A DNA stretch of 22,460 nucleotides from assembly GCA_904502265.1 (NCBI GenBank), contig CAJGDT010000005.1:1-22460 (forward strand). The letters run 5' to 3'. The notes below the pieces were generated by a model. That model saw nothing but the letters and a program-made list of their open reading frames with translations. It searched no databases and was not told the DNA's origin. Shown here piece after piece: positions 14,690-22,460 of this stretch (position 1 is its first letter; each line of letters opens with the position of its first letter). This stretch comes from an uncultured Barnesiella sp. Its GTDB lineage: Bacteria; Bacteroidota; Bacteroidia; Bacteroidales; Barnesiellaceae_A. Both the position numbers and the translations under genes were made by a program.

Positions 14690-17482
14690 TTAGTGACGTC
14701 CGTGAGGGGGACCAAATCCAGGTCCATATTGGTTTCTCATCTGGGGTTTATCCTTGCCAAAGGTATTGAAACGATAGCTGAATGATATCATGCAGTAACG
14801 ACCCAAAGTGTTGTACTCAACGTCCTCAAGGTAGTTACCTGTAACTGTACGTTGGATATTGTTCGACTGATTAAGCAAGTCTACACCTTTGAGCATGATA
14901 GTAGCATTCTTGCCGGCGAGGAACGAGTAAGAGATTTGGGCATTCCACAACCACACGTTTTGGTTATAACCGTCGGTGTAACCTTCATTACCTCTGTAAG
15001 TAATATCGCTACCGATAGTCATACCAAAGGGCAGGTTGACTGTAAAGCTATATGTACCGCCAAAGTTGTGTACTGTACGGTTGTTGCCTGTTTGAACAGT
15101 GTTGAGCACGTGTTGCAAGTTGTAGTTTCCGCGCAATTCGGTATCGAAATAGGTGCTACGGAACGCCAACGAGAGGCTCTCACCGGCCGAGAATTGGTTA
15201 GCTCGGTTAAACTCACCGTTGTTCTTACCTGCGCTACTGCTATAGCCCAATCGGGTGAAGTTATTGAACTGCCAACGCTTGTCGCGGAAGGGCAAGGTTA
15301 TCATAAACATACCGTTGACGTTCCACACACCATCGACATTTTCATAAGTAGTGACACGTCCACCGGTCTCCGAGTTATATTCGGTAGCCGATATGATACT
15401 GTTCATGGTATAGTTGGCACGCAAGTGAGCCATGATAGAGCGTTGCGACTCGGAATCATAATCGCTAAAGCGCAGGCGTAAACGGTGTGTAAAGCTCGGC
15501 GACAAGTCGGGGTTACCCATTACAATATTCAAGGGGTTGGAGATGTCGGGAACAGGTTGCAACTGAGCGATAGTAGGTTGCTCGGTTCGACCATTATACC
15601 ACAAGCGCAACGACGTTTGCTTGTCGACCTTATAAGTAAGCCACATGAAAGGTGCCCAGTTGTACACGGTGTAAGTATCGATATTATTCATGGGCTTCAT
15701 GAGGTCTTGCGACGAGGTGGTAGTAGGCTCAAACGACAATCCCACGTTATAGTTAAGATTGCGTGTTACATGACGGAAACCAATCTGTGCACTATTGGTA
15801 ATGTTCATGTTGCGGAAGCTGTTGCTATAGGCTGTATCGGGTGTCAAAGGATACATGCCAAACTCATCGGCTGTATAGGTATACTTATCGGCATTACGGA
15901 AGTCACCTTGACTGCGCAATGCAAAGGTTAAGAACATTCCTTTCTCGGGCTTACCAATAGGCTCGGTATAAGTCAATCGTGCCGAGTAACCATTGCTCCA
16001 TGAGTGGTCGTCGCTGGTTTGATTAAGATCGGATGTATCATTCAACAGATAGTACCATGTCTTATCTATGCTATTGCCGGTCTCCGTTGTATTACTAAAA
16101 TTGTATCTACCATGTACACTGATAGAACGACCGGGCTTCGAGGTAAGTTGACGGTTATAAATCAACTCGCCCGATGTACGCAGACTCATACCATTGCTAT
16201 TGTTGTAGTTGTAGTTGCGGTTCACTTGTGTGCGCGCTGCATCGCCGGCAAACGCATTCGACTCCTCAATGCGACGTGAGTCGTTGAAATTTAGCGAAAT
16301 TTGAGGGCGGAACTCAAACGTATTCAACGAGTCGGGATTCCATTGTATGCGGAAACGACCATTGATTTGTTGGCCAATGTCACGTGACTCCGAAAGTAGA
16401 TCACTGTATGATGTACTATCGCTGAAGAAATCTTGACGCTCACTGCGCTTGCGAGTATCACGATCGGTATACGAATACATCACATCACCACCCACGCGGA
16501 ATATCTCTTGATTACCCACATTAAAGTTCAAGCCCAAGCTGTGCGATGTAGCGATACCATTATTGCCACCCCAACGACGGAATTGACCTTGACCTTGGTC
16601 GGTAAAGCCCGTACTATTTACGTTGTTTGAGTTAAGGATAAGAGTAAACTGGTCATCGTCCTTGATATAGTTAATCATGGCTCCTCCTTGGTAACGATGA
16701 GGGCTGGTATTGTCGTTGTTCATAAGACGATAGCCATAACCACCTTGTATCTCACCAAACCATCCTTGCTTCATACCGGGCTTGATAGTCAGGTTAATAA
16801 CGGTCTCCTCCTCGCCATCATCTACACCGGTAATACGTGCCAAGTCGCTTTTACGATCTACAACCTGCAACTTTTGTACCATTTCCACCGGGATGTTTTT
16901 CGATGCCACTTTGGGGTCGTCCGAGAAGAACTCCTTACCATCGAGCAATATCTTAGTTACCTCCTTACCATTGGCGGTAATCTTACCATTCTCGTCAACC
17001 TCTACACCGGGCAGACGCTTGAGCAAGTCCTCAACAACAGCACTCGGCTGGGTCTTGTACGAGTCGGCATTAAACTCCACGGTATCCTCTTTAACAACCA
17101 CCTCGGGGGCTTTACCCACCACGGTAGCCTCGGCAAGTACGATATCGCCGGTGCTCATCAATATTTCGCCCATGTTATACTGCGAACGCACCGAGCGAGT
17201 ATTGATGTTGACACACTGGGTGCTATATCCCAAGAATGAAAATTGAACGATATAACTACCATGAGGCACATCGTTGATACGGAAAACACCCTCATTGTTG
17301 CCTGTTGTGCCGGCTACATAAGCACTATCGCGAAGTTGCAATATGCGCACACTCACACGGGGCAATGGCTCGTTATCGACAGCATCCCTAACGACACCTC
17401 GCACACTAACTCGCTGTGCCACAGATGCAATAGGGATAATCAAGCTTACTAAAAAGAGTAATATAAATAATTTATGTTTCAT
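14690..17482 (-). CDS. Outer-membrane beta-barrel protein, TonB-receptor-like
   Basis: A 930-residue outer-membrane protein. Order of parts: signal peptide (1-22, ending ASVA), a carboxypeptidase-regulatory-like beta domain (~24-115, from VSVRGVVRDAVDNEPLPRVS), a plug-like domain (~125-230, with LLKRLPGVEVDENGKITANG and KILLDGKEFFSDDPK), and a barrel of the OMP_b-brl_3 type to about residue 908 (final strand ISFSYRFNTFG). A tail of about 20 residues rich in G, P and H (ending FGPPHGRH) follows. Members of this group are TonB-dependent-receptor relatives of mostly unknown cargo; no SusD partner is adjacent, which argues against polysaccharide uptake. The ATG at 17482 is well placed for the signal peptide. 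The gene is divergent from the ABC exporter over a 193-bp AT-rich gap in which I found no convincing minus-strand promoter box. Confidence 0.9.
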   Translation of the reverse strand: MKHKLFILLFLVSLIIPIASVAQRVSVRGVVRDAVDNEPLPRVSVRILQLRDSAYVAGTTGNNEGVFRINDVPHGSYIVQFSFLGYSTQCVNINTRSVRSQYNMGEILMSTGDIVLAEATVVGKAPEVVVKEDTVEFNADSYKTQPSAVVEDLLKRLPGVEVDENGKITANGKEVTKILLDGKEFFSDDPKVASKNIPVEMVQKLQVVDRKSDLARITGVDDGEEETVINLTIKPGMKQGWFGEIQGGYGYRLMNNDNTSPHRYQGGAMINYIKDDDQFTLILNSNNVNSTGFTDQGQGQFRRWGGNNGIATSHSLGLNFNVGNQEIFRVGGDVMYSYTDRDTRKRSERQDFFSDSTSYSDLLSESRDIGQQINGRFRIQWNPDSLNTFEFRPQISLNFNDSRRIEESNAFAGDAARTQVNRNYNYNNSNGMSLRTSGELIYNRQLTSKPGRSISVHGRYNFSNTTETGNSIDKTWYYLLNDTSDLNQTSDDHSWSNGYSARLTYTEPIGKPEKGMFLTFALRSQGDFRNADKYTYTADEFGMYPLTPDTAYSNSFRNMNITNSAQIGFRHVTRNLNYNVGLSFEPTTTSSQDLMKPMNNIDTYTVYNWAPFMWLTYKVDKQTSLRLWYNGRTEQPTIAQLQPVPDISNPLNIVMGNPDLSPSFTHRLRLRFSDYDSESQRSIMAHLRANYTMNSIISATEYNSETGGRVTTYENVDGVWNVNGMFMITLPFRDKRWQFNNFTRLGYSSSAGKNNGEFNRANQFSAGESLSLAFRSTYFDTELRGNYNLQHVLNTVQTGNNRTVHNFGGTYSFTVNLPFGMTIGSDITYRGNEGYTDGYNQNVWLWNAQISYSFLAGKNATIMLKGVDLLNQSNNIQRTVTGNYLEDVEYNTLGRYCMISFSYRFNTFGKDKPQMRNQYGPGFGPPHGRH

Positions 17483-17644
17483 AAATATTGAATTTTTGCA
17501 TTACAAACCACACATAAGACTATAGCTTAAACTAAAAGTTTAATACAAATTAAAAAAAAATTTTTATCGCATCAAGCATCCTATATCCTGCGTTATAATT
17601 TACTAATTTTATACAATCACATCCTATATCTCATAGCAAAACAC

Positions 17645-17652
17645 TATCTTTG
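17645..17652 (+). promoter_or_regulatory. Candidate -7 box for the ABC exporter
   Basis: TATCTTTG matches TAnnTTTG exactly and ends 23 nt before the ATG at 17676, giving a short leader. The surrounding 17483-17675 is very AT-rich, with an A-run followed by a T-run near 17551-17565. No -33 TTG is seen at the usual distance. Confidence 0.5.
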
Positions 17653-17675
17653 TACTTTCAAACAGAGAACCATAC

Positions 17676-19505
17676 ATGAAAGAATTCATTTCCATATTGC
17701 GCCGATTTGTTCCACCTTACAAGCACTATCTCGCGCTCAATATATTTTTCAATATTTTAGCATCACTGCTCACCCTCTTTTCTTTTGCAACAATCATGCC
17801 CATACTCGAGATGTTGTTCAAGACCGGCAATGTAGGTGAATACACCTATATGGAGTGGGACTTGAGCAATATCAAAGACGTAGCAATAAACAACTTCTAC
17901 TATATCACAGCTCAGGCTATCGAGCACTTTGGTGCATCAACCACCATTTTGTTCCTGGGCATTTTTCTCACTGTCACCACTGCGATGAAGACCGGTAGTG
18001 CCTATCTCAGTTCGTTCTTCTTGATACCACTCCGTAATGGCGTTGTGAGAGATATACGCGCCCATGTACACGACAAGGTATTGAGCTTGCCCATCGGATT
18101 TTTCACCAACGAGCGCAAAGGCGACATCATGGCACGCATGACCGGTGATACTGCCGAGGTCGAGACCTCCATCATGTCGTCGCTCGAAATGATATTCAAA
18201 GACCCCATCATGATTATTGTTTGCCTCACGATGATGTTCCTCATCAGTTGGCAACTCACCCTTTTTGTACTCATACTTCTACCTACAGCCGGACTCCTCA
18301 TGGGTCGCGTGGGCCGCTCGTTGAAACGAAAATCTACCGACTTGCAATCGTGCTGGGGATTTATCATGTCATCCATTGAAGAGACGCTTGGTGGCATGCG
18401 TATCATCAAGGCTTTCAATGCCGAGGGAAAAATTGCGACAAGATTCAACAGCATACTCAACAACTACTTCAACCTCGGTACACGTGTTGCACGCCGACAA
18501 GCGTTGGCACACCCCATGAGCGAATTTCTTGGTACAGCCACTATCGTTATCGTACTGTGGTTTGGTGGCAGCCTTATCTTGTCGGGTAGTAGCACCATCG
18601 ATGCCGCCCAATTCATCTACTTCTTGGTTATCTTCTACAGCATCATCAACCCTGTGAAAGACTTGTCGAAGGGTATGTATGCCGTACAACGCGGATTGGC
18701 TGCGATGGAACGTGTCGATAAGCTACTCTCTACCCCCAATCCCATACAAGACCCGGAGAAACCCGTACAAATCACAGCACTGAATAAGGGTATTGAATAT
18801 AGAAATGTATCATTTAAGTACAGCAACGACTATGTATTGAAAAACGTCACCCTCAACATTCAGCGTGGACAAACGGTAGCTCTTGTAGGACAATCGGGCT
18901 CGGGCAAAACAACACTTGCCGACCTTCTTCCTCGATTTTACGACGTAAACGAAGGTGGCATCTTTATTGATGGTGTCAATGTCAAAGATGTCAAGGTGCA
19001 CGACCTTCGTAACCTCATGGGCAACGTCAATCAAGAGGCCATTCTATTCAATGACACATTCTTCAACAACATAGCCTTCGGCGTAAAAGATGCAACACTC
19101 GAACAAGTTATGGAGGCTGCACGCATTGCCAATGCACACAATTTCATCATGGAAACTCCCGATGGCTACAACACCAACATAGGCGATCGTGGTTGCCTAT
19201 TGTCGGGTGGTCAACGCCAACGCATCAGCATTGCACGCGCCATTCTCAAGAATCCTCCCATACTTATTCTTGACGAAGCAACATCGGCACTCGACACCGA
19301 GTCAGAGAGACTTGTGCAAGAGGCCCTCGAAAAGCTCATGCGCAACCGCACAACACTTGTAGTAGCACACCGCCTATCGACCATACGCAATGCCGACCTC
19401 ATTTGCGTTGTTCATGAAGGCAGCATTGTAGAACAAGGCAAACACGACGAACTTGTAGCCAAAGGTGGATACTACAAGCACCTCGTGGACATGCAAAAAT
19501 TTTAA
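17676..19505 (+). CDS. ABC exporter (fused permease-ATPase), MsbA-like
   Basis: A 609-residue half-transporter of the MsbA/lipid-A exporter type: an N-terminal six-helix transmembrane domain (~1-330) and a C-terminal nucleotide-binding domain (~350-609). The ATPase motifs are intact: Walker A GQSGSGKTT at 405-413, signature LSGGQRQR at 509-516, Walker B ILILDEATSALD with D533 and E534, and switch histidine H565 in VVAHRLSTIR. Two copies would form the active exporter, which in this family flips lipid A-core or other lipids or drugs across the inner membrane using ATP. Bacteroidales carry several close relatives, so lipid A is a good but unproven substrate and I leave the symbol open. The start at 17676 follows a TATCTTTG box. 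mntP lies 180 nt downstream beyond a structured spacer. Confidence 0.92.
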   Translation: MKEFISILRRFVPPYKHYLALNIFFNILASLLTLFSFATIMPILEMLFKTGNVGEYTYMEWDLSNIKDVAINNFYYITAQAIEHFGASTTILFLGIFLTVTTAMKTGSAYLSSFFLIPLRNGVVRDIRAHVHDKVLSLPIGFFTNERKGDIMARMTGDTAEVETSIMSSLEMIFKDPIMIIVCLTMMFLISWQLTLFVLILLPTAGLLMGRVGRSLKRKSTDLQSCWGFIMSSIEETLGGMRIIKAFNAEGKIATRFNSILNNYFNLGTRVARRQALAHPMSEFLGTATIVIVLWFGGSLILSGSSTIDAAQFIYFLVIFYSIINPVKDLSKGMYAVQRGLAAMERVDKLLSTPNPIQDPEKPVQITALNKGIEYRNVSFKYSNDYVLKNVTLNIQRGQTVALVGQSGSGKTTLADLLPRFYDVNEGGIFIDGVNVKDVKVHDLRNLMGNVNQEAILFNDTFFNNIAFGVKDATLEQVMEAARIANAHNFIMETPDGYNTNIGDRGCLLSGGQRQRISIARAILKNPPILILDEATSALDTESERLVQEALEKLMRNRTTLVVAHRLSTIRNADLICVVHEGSIVEQGKHDELVAKGGYYKHLVDMQKF

Positions 19506-19510
19506 CCCAA

Positions 19511-19650
19511 CCGTTCATCACACAATATTTTCACTCCAGAAAATCGCTCCCATCGCGAACTTTTTCACCGCTACGGGAGTTATAGTAATGTGTGTTATGT
19601 GTGTGTGATGACGGGAGACGAAGCTCCATGAGCCGAGTTCTCCCGTTTTT
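19511..19650 (+). ncRNA. Riboswitch-like structured spacer before mntP (candidate)
   Basis: Three helices can be drawn by hand. P1: TCATCACACA at 19515-19524 pairs with TGTGTGATGA at 19602-19611 (10 bp), extendable with one bulge through CCG at 19511-19513 to CGG at 19612-19614. P2 inside it: CTCCC at 19547-19551 with GGGAG at 19575-19579, continued by GCG/CGC (19555-19557 and 19569-19571). Then the terminator hairpin at 19611-19646. The extended P1 shares bases 19611-19614 with the 5' arm of the terminator, and ACGGGAG occurs twice (19573-19579 and 19611-19617), so alternative pairings exist. This is the layout of a cis-regulatory switch for mntP. I do not see the conserved loops of the yybP-ykoY manganese riboswitch. 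Confidence 0.4.
19611..19650 (+). terminator. Intrinsic terminator between the ABC exporter and mntP
   Basis: ACGGGAGA (19611-19618) pairs perfectly with TCTCCCGT (19639-19646); an inner GCTC-CAT-GAGC hairpin (19623-19633) continues the stem, and five Ts follow (19646-19650). It either ends the ABC exporter transcript or serves as the regulated terminator of the mntP leader. Confidence 0.85.
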
Positions 19651-19685
19651 ATAAAGCATTTTAAGTAGCAACTTAACTATTAACT

Positions 19686-20246
19686 ATGACTCTATTCTCT
19701 CTCATCGTTCTTGCCATAGGCCTGTGCATGGATAGTTTTGCGGTATCTCTTACCAGTGGTACACTCATGCGACCATTTACCATGAGACGCGCTTGCAAGT
19801 TTGCTCTCATCATGGCTCTGTTTCAAGGTCTCATGCCCGTAGTGGGCTGGTTGCTCGGTGTGGGATTCAGAGAGTATATCGAGACCTACGACCACTGGAT
19901 TGCATTGGCTCTATTGTTATACTTGGGAGGTCGCATGATATACGAAGCATTACAAGACGAAGAGTGTCAATGTTTCGACCCCTGTTGCACCCGCACAGCC
20001 ATGACAATGGGATTGGCTACCAGCATCGACGCCATGGCGGTGGGCATACCACTATCGTTTCTCCATGTCAACATGCTTGAGACTGCATTAATTATAGGTT
20101 TATTTACCTTTATATTCTCGCTGGCAGGACTCTATATAGGCAAGAAGATAGGTTGCTATCTCAAAAAGGGCGCCGAGATTATTGGCGGTATAATACTCAT
20201 ACTGATAGGCGTGAAAATATGCATAGAACACCTGTTTTTTGCATAA
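19686..20246 (+). CDS. mntP: Manganese efflux pump MntP
   Basis: A 186-residue, six-helix inner-membrane protein of the MntP family, normal length, which exports Mn2+ to prevent manganese toxicity. The two internal-repeat motifs with essential aspartates are present: GLCMDSFAVS with D16, and ATSIDAMAVG with D115. The loop between helices 3 and 4 holds four cysteines in DEECQCFDPCC (C94, C96, C100, C101), which could form a metal site; that is inference. The ATG at 19686 begins directly with the first helix. No TAnnTTTG box was found between the upstream terminator and the start, so expression may depend on read-through of the structured spacer from the ABC exporter gene, which would allow control by metal. 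Confidence 0.93.
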   Translation: MTLFSLIVLAIGLCMDSFAVSLTSGTLMRPFTMRRACKFALIMALFQGLMPVVGWLLGVGFREYIETYDHWIALALLLYLGGRMIYEALQDEECQCFDPCCTRTAMTMGLATSIDAMAVGIPLSFLHVNMLETALIIGLFTFIFSLAGLYIGKKIGCYLKKGAEIIGGIILILIGVKICIEHLFFA

Positions 20247-20304
20247 ATTATCATCAAAATCAAACATTATAGCAACAAAACAAACATTAGCACTATCGGC
20301 AGGC

Positions 20305-20333
20305 TTGTTTTTAAATTATAATATGTATTTTTG
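20305..20333 (+). promoter_or_regulatory. Promoter of speA
   Basis: TTG at 20305-20307, an 18-nt spacer and TATTTTTG at 20326-20333 match the Bacteroides promoter pattern, with a spacer one base shorter than usual. Transcription would begin near 20338, leaving a leader of about 50 nt before the ATG at 20387. Confidence 0.6.
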
Positions 20334-20386
20334 CGAGTTGAAATACATACTATAACTACACAATAAAAAAACAAGTAACTGACGAA

Positions 20387-22282
20387 ATGAGAAAATGGCG
20401 CATCGAAGACTCAGCCGAATTGTATAACATCAATGGCTGGGGTTTGAAATATTTTTCGATCAACGACAAAGGTCATGTACAAGTAACTCCTCGTGAAAAT
20501 CATGCTTCGGTAGATCTTCGCGAATTGATGGATGAGTTACAACTTCGCGACGTGACAGCTCCCGTACTCGTACGTTTCCCCGACATTCTCGACAACCGCA
20601 TTGAGAAAATATCAAAATGCTTCCGTCAAGCTGCCGAGGAATACGGATACACAGCCCAAAACTTCATCATATACCCCATCAAGGTCAATCAAATGCGACC
20701 TGTGGTAGAAGAGATTGTCAGCCATGGTAAGAAGTTCAATATTGGCCTTGAAGCCGGTTCTAAGCCCGAATTGCACGCCGTCTTGGCTATCAACACCGAC
20801 AAGAACTCTCTCATTATCTGTAACGGTTACAAAGACGAAGCATACATCGAGCTTGCCCTACTTGCTCAAAAGATGGGTCGTCGCATATTCCTCGTTGTAG
20901 AAAAACTCAACGAGTTGAAAAAAATTGCCGAAATAGCTAAGCGCTTCAAAGTACAACCCAACATAGGTATTCGCATAAAACTTGCCAGCTCGGGTAGCGG
21001 TAAGTGGGAAGAATCGGGTGGTGATGCCAGCAAGTTCGGTCTCAATTCAAGCGAATTACTCGAAGCACTTGACTTCTTGCGTTCTCGCAAGATGAGCGAT
21101 TGTCTGCGCTTCATCCACTTCCACATAGGTAGCCAAATAACCAAGATACGCCGCATCAAAAATGCCTTGCGCGAAGCCTCACAATTCTATGTACAATTGC
21201 AACGCATGGGCTTCAACATCGAATTTGTTGATATCGGTGGTGGCTTGGGTGTAGACTACGATGGTTCACGCTCATCGTCGAGCGAAAGCAGTATGAACTA
21301 CTCAATACAAGAGTATGTCAACGATGCTGTATTTACCCTCGTCGATGTATGTAACAAAAATGACCTCCCACAACCCAATATTATTACCGAAAGTGGTCGT
21401 TCACTTACAGCACACCACTCGGTACTCATCATTGAGGCTCTTGAAACAACATCTCTCCCCATTTGGGAGGACAAAGAAGAACTCAACGAAGATGCTCACG
21501 AATTGGCTCGCGAGTTGTATAATATTTGGGACAACATGAACACTCCGCGATTGCTTGAAAGCTGGCACGATGCTCTTCAAATACGCGAAGAGGCTCTTGA
21601 CCTTTTCAGCCTTGGAATGCTCGACCTCAATACTCGCGCCCAGATAGAGAAACTTTTCTGGTCTATTGCCCGAGAAGTAAACCAAATGGCTCTTGAGATG
21701 AAACATGCCCCCGAGGAATTGCGCAAGATACAACGTCTGTTGCCCGACAAATATTTCTGCAACTTCTCACTATTCCAGTCGCTCCCCGACTCATGGGCCA
21801 TCGACCAAGTGTTCCCCATCATGCCTATAGGTCGCCTTGACGAGCGTCCCGATCGCACAGCCACATTACAAGATATTACCTGCGACTCGGATGGTAAAAT
21901 TGCCAACTTTATTTCAAGCAATGGGCCCTCATCATCACTCCCTGTACATGGAGTAGGCAAAGAACCCTATTATATAGGTGTTTTCTTAGTAGGTGCATAT
22001 CAAGAGATCTTGGGCGACTTGCACAACCTCTTTGGTGACACCAACGCCGTGCATATCAGTGTCTACAAAGACCGATACGAGATAGACCAAATCATCGATG
22101 GTGAGACCGTTGCCGAGGTACTTGACTACGTACAATTCTCGCCCAAAAAATTGGTACGTAGCTTTGAGACATGGGCTACTGCTTCTATGAAAGCTGGCAT
22201 CATCACTCCCGAAGAGGGTCGTGAGTTCTTGTCGAACTATCGCTCGGGTCTATACGGCTACACCTACCTTGAAAGTGAATAA
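20387..22282 (+). CDS. speA: Biosynthetic arginine decarboxylase
   Basis: A 631-residue PLP enzyme that converts arginine to agmatine, the first step of the agmatine route to putrescine and spermidine. Visible elements: IYPIKVNQ with the PLP lysine K99, HFHIGSQ, DIGGGLGVDYDG from D282 (phosphate-binding glycine loop), TESGRSLTAHHS (PLP-binding glutamate), and DITCDSDGK with C499, the residue that the neighbouring subunit contributes to the active site. Length and motif order fit SpeA rather than the shorter ornithine or diaminopimelate decarboxylases. The ATG at 20387 lies downstream of a TATTTTTG promoter. The gene appears monocistronic: a strong hairpin follows it, and mntP ends 140 nt upstream. 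Agmatine-processing genes are not in view. Confidence 0.96.
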   Translation: MRKWRIEDSAELYNINGWGLKYFSINDKGHVQVTPRENHASVDLRELMDELQLRDVTAPVLVRFPDILDNRIEKISKCFRQAAEEYGYTAQNFIIYPIKVNQMRPVVEEIVSHGKKFNIGLEAGSKPELHAVLAINTDKNSLIICNGYKDEAYIELALLAQKMGRRIFLVVEKLNELKKIAEIAKRFKVQPNIGIRIKLASSGSGKWEESGGDASKFGLNSSELLEALDFLRSRKMSDCLRFIHFHIGSQITKIRRIKNALREASQFYVQLQRMGFNIEFVDIGGGLGVDYDGSRSSSSESSMNYSIQEYVNDAVFTLVDVCNKNDLPQPNIITESGRSLTAHHSVLIIEALETTSLPIWEDKEELNEDAHELARELYNIWDNMNTPRLLESWHDALQIREEALDLFSLGMLDLNTRAQIEKLFWSIAREVNQMALEMKHAPEELRKIQRLLPDKYFCNFSLFQSLPDSWAIDQVFPIMPIGRLDERPDRTATLQDITCDSDGKIANFISSNGPSSSLPVHGVGKEPYYIGVFLVGAYQEILGDLHNLFGDTNAVHISVYKDRYEIDQIIDGETVAEVLDYVQFSPKKLVRSFETWATASMKAGIITPEEGREFLSNYRSGLYGYTYLESE

Positions 22283-22304
22283 CAACAACCAATCATCATA
22301 ACTG

Positions 22305-22333
22305 ATTAGTCCCACGATTTACGTGGGACTAAT
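22305..22333. terminator. Terminator hairpin after speA
   Basis: A perfect 12-bp stem (22305-22316 with 22322-22333) around a 5-nt loop ATTTA. The downstream side is T-rich but not a clean T-run. It separates speA from truA. Confidence 0.75.
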
Positions 22334-22362
22334 TATTTACCACACTTTAATACAAAGGCAAT

Positions 22363-22460
22363 ATGCGTTACTTCCTCTACTTTGCATACGACGGCACAAA
22401 CTACCACGGATGGCAAATACAACCCAATGCCATCACCGTTCAGCTACGTCTTGAGGAAGC
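22363..22460 (+). CDS. truA: tRNA pseudouridine synthase A (truncated by window edge)
   Basis: Only the first 32 codons and two bases are present. The translation starts MRYFLYFAYDGTNYHGWQIQ, with the YDGT.YHGWQ.Q motif that opens TruA, the enzyme that makes pseudouridine at positions 38-40 of the tRNA anticodon arm. The catalytic aspartate lies beyond the window. The ATG at 22363 is in the conserved place. The speA terminator precedes it; I did not find a convincing promoter box between the hairpin and the start. Confidence 0.9.
   Translation, partial: MRYFLYFAYDGTNYHGWQIQPNAITVQLRLEE

Noticed and set aside
14852..15931. Two long plus-strand frames opposite the barrel-protein gene
   Set aside because: Antisense to a well-supported beta-barrel; translations lack signal peptides or domains.
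19511..19650. yybP-ykoY manganese riboswitch before mntP
   Set aside because: The position fits, but the conserved loop sequences of that family (GGGGAGUAG, CGUCAA, CCGGC, GCAAGACC) are not recognisable, so I report only an unassigned structured element.
1..22460. Mobile elements, CRISPR arrays, tRNA or rRNA genes
   Set aside because: No transposase or integrase motifs, no regularly spaced repeats, and no cloverleaf or rRNA-like stretch were seen on either strand.

Overview
The window looks like a chromosomal segment of an anaerobic gut-type Bacteroidales (Bacteroidota). The evidence is several promoter -7 boxes of the form TAnnTTTG, the near absence of Shine-Dalgarno sequences, and typical families: a BspA-like leucine-rich-repeat surface protein, GH97, an OMP_b-brl_3/carboxypeptidase-regulatory outer-membrane protein, a DUF5106-type thioredoxin-like protein, a fused aspartokinase/homoserine dehydrogenase, and a biosynthetic-type SpeA. 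I cannot name the genus from sequence alone. No rRNA, tRNA, CRISPR array, insertion sequence or phage gene was seen, and no intergenic gap exceeds 300 bp.

Layout. (1) 2-1333: 3' part of a secreted BspA-like LRR protein. (2) 1351-9120: a carbohydrate locus with a divergently transcribed AraC-type regulator and a three-gene operon of MFS sugar porter, DUF5107+TPR protein and secreted GH97 glycosidase, closed by a strong terminator. It has no SusC/SusD pair in view. (3) 9232-10614 (minus): SGNH hydrolase followed by an exported thioredoxin-like protein, under a textbook Bacteroides-type promoter that places the start of transcription almost on the start codon. (4) 10820-14257: thrA and a lipoprotein ApbE flavin transferase, 3 nt apart, with an unusual leader carrying a 22-nt alternating purine/pyrimidine tract. 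(5) 14293-17482 (minus): a TonB-receptor-like barrel protein and a small YgbA-type cysteine-rich protein. (6) 17676-20246: MsbA-like ABC exporter and the manganese exporter MntP. They are separated by a 180-nt spacer that can fold as a riboswitch-like element (a long closing stem, an internal hairpin and an overlapping intrinsic terminator). (7) 20387-22282 speA, a terminator, and the first 32 codons of truA running off the window.

How the genes may work together. The clearest functional unit is region 2. GH97 carries the retaining-type aspartate and glutamate pair, so it probably releases a sugar (galactose-like substrates are the best guess) outside the cytoplasm. The MFS porter would import the product, and the cytoplasmic DUF5107/TPR protein, whose N-terminal part resembles galactose-mutarotase folds, would act on it or sense it. 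The best candidates for something undescribed are that DUF5107 protein and the structured RNA candidate before mntP. Everything else looks like ordinary core metabolism and envelope biology.
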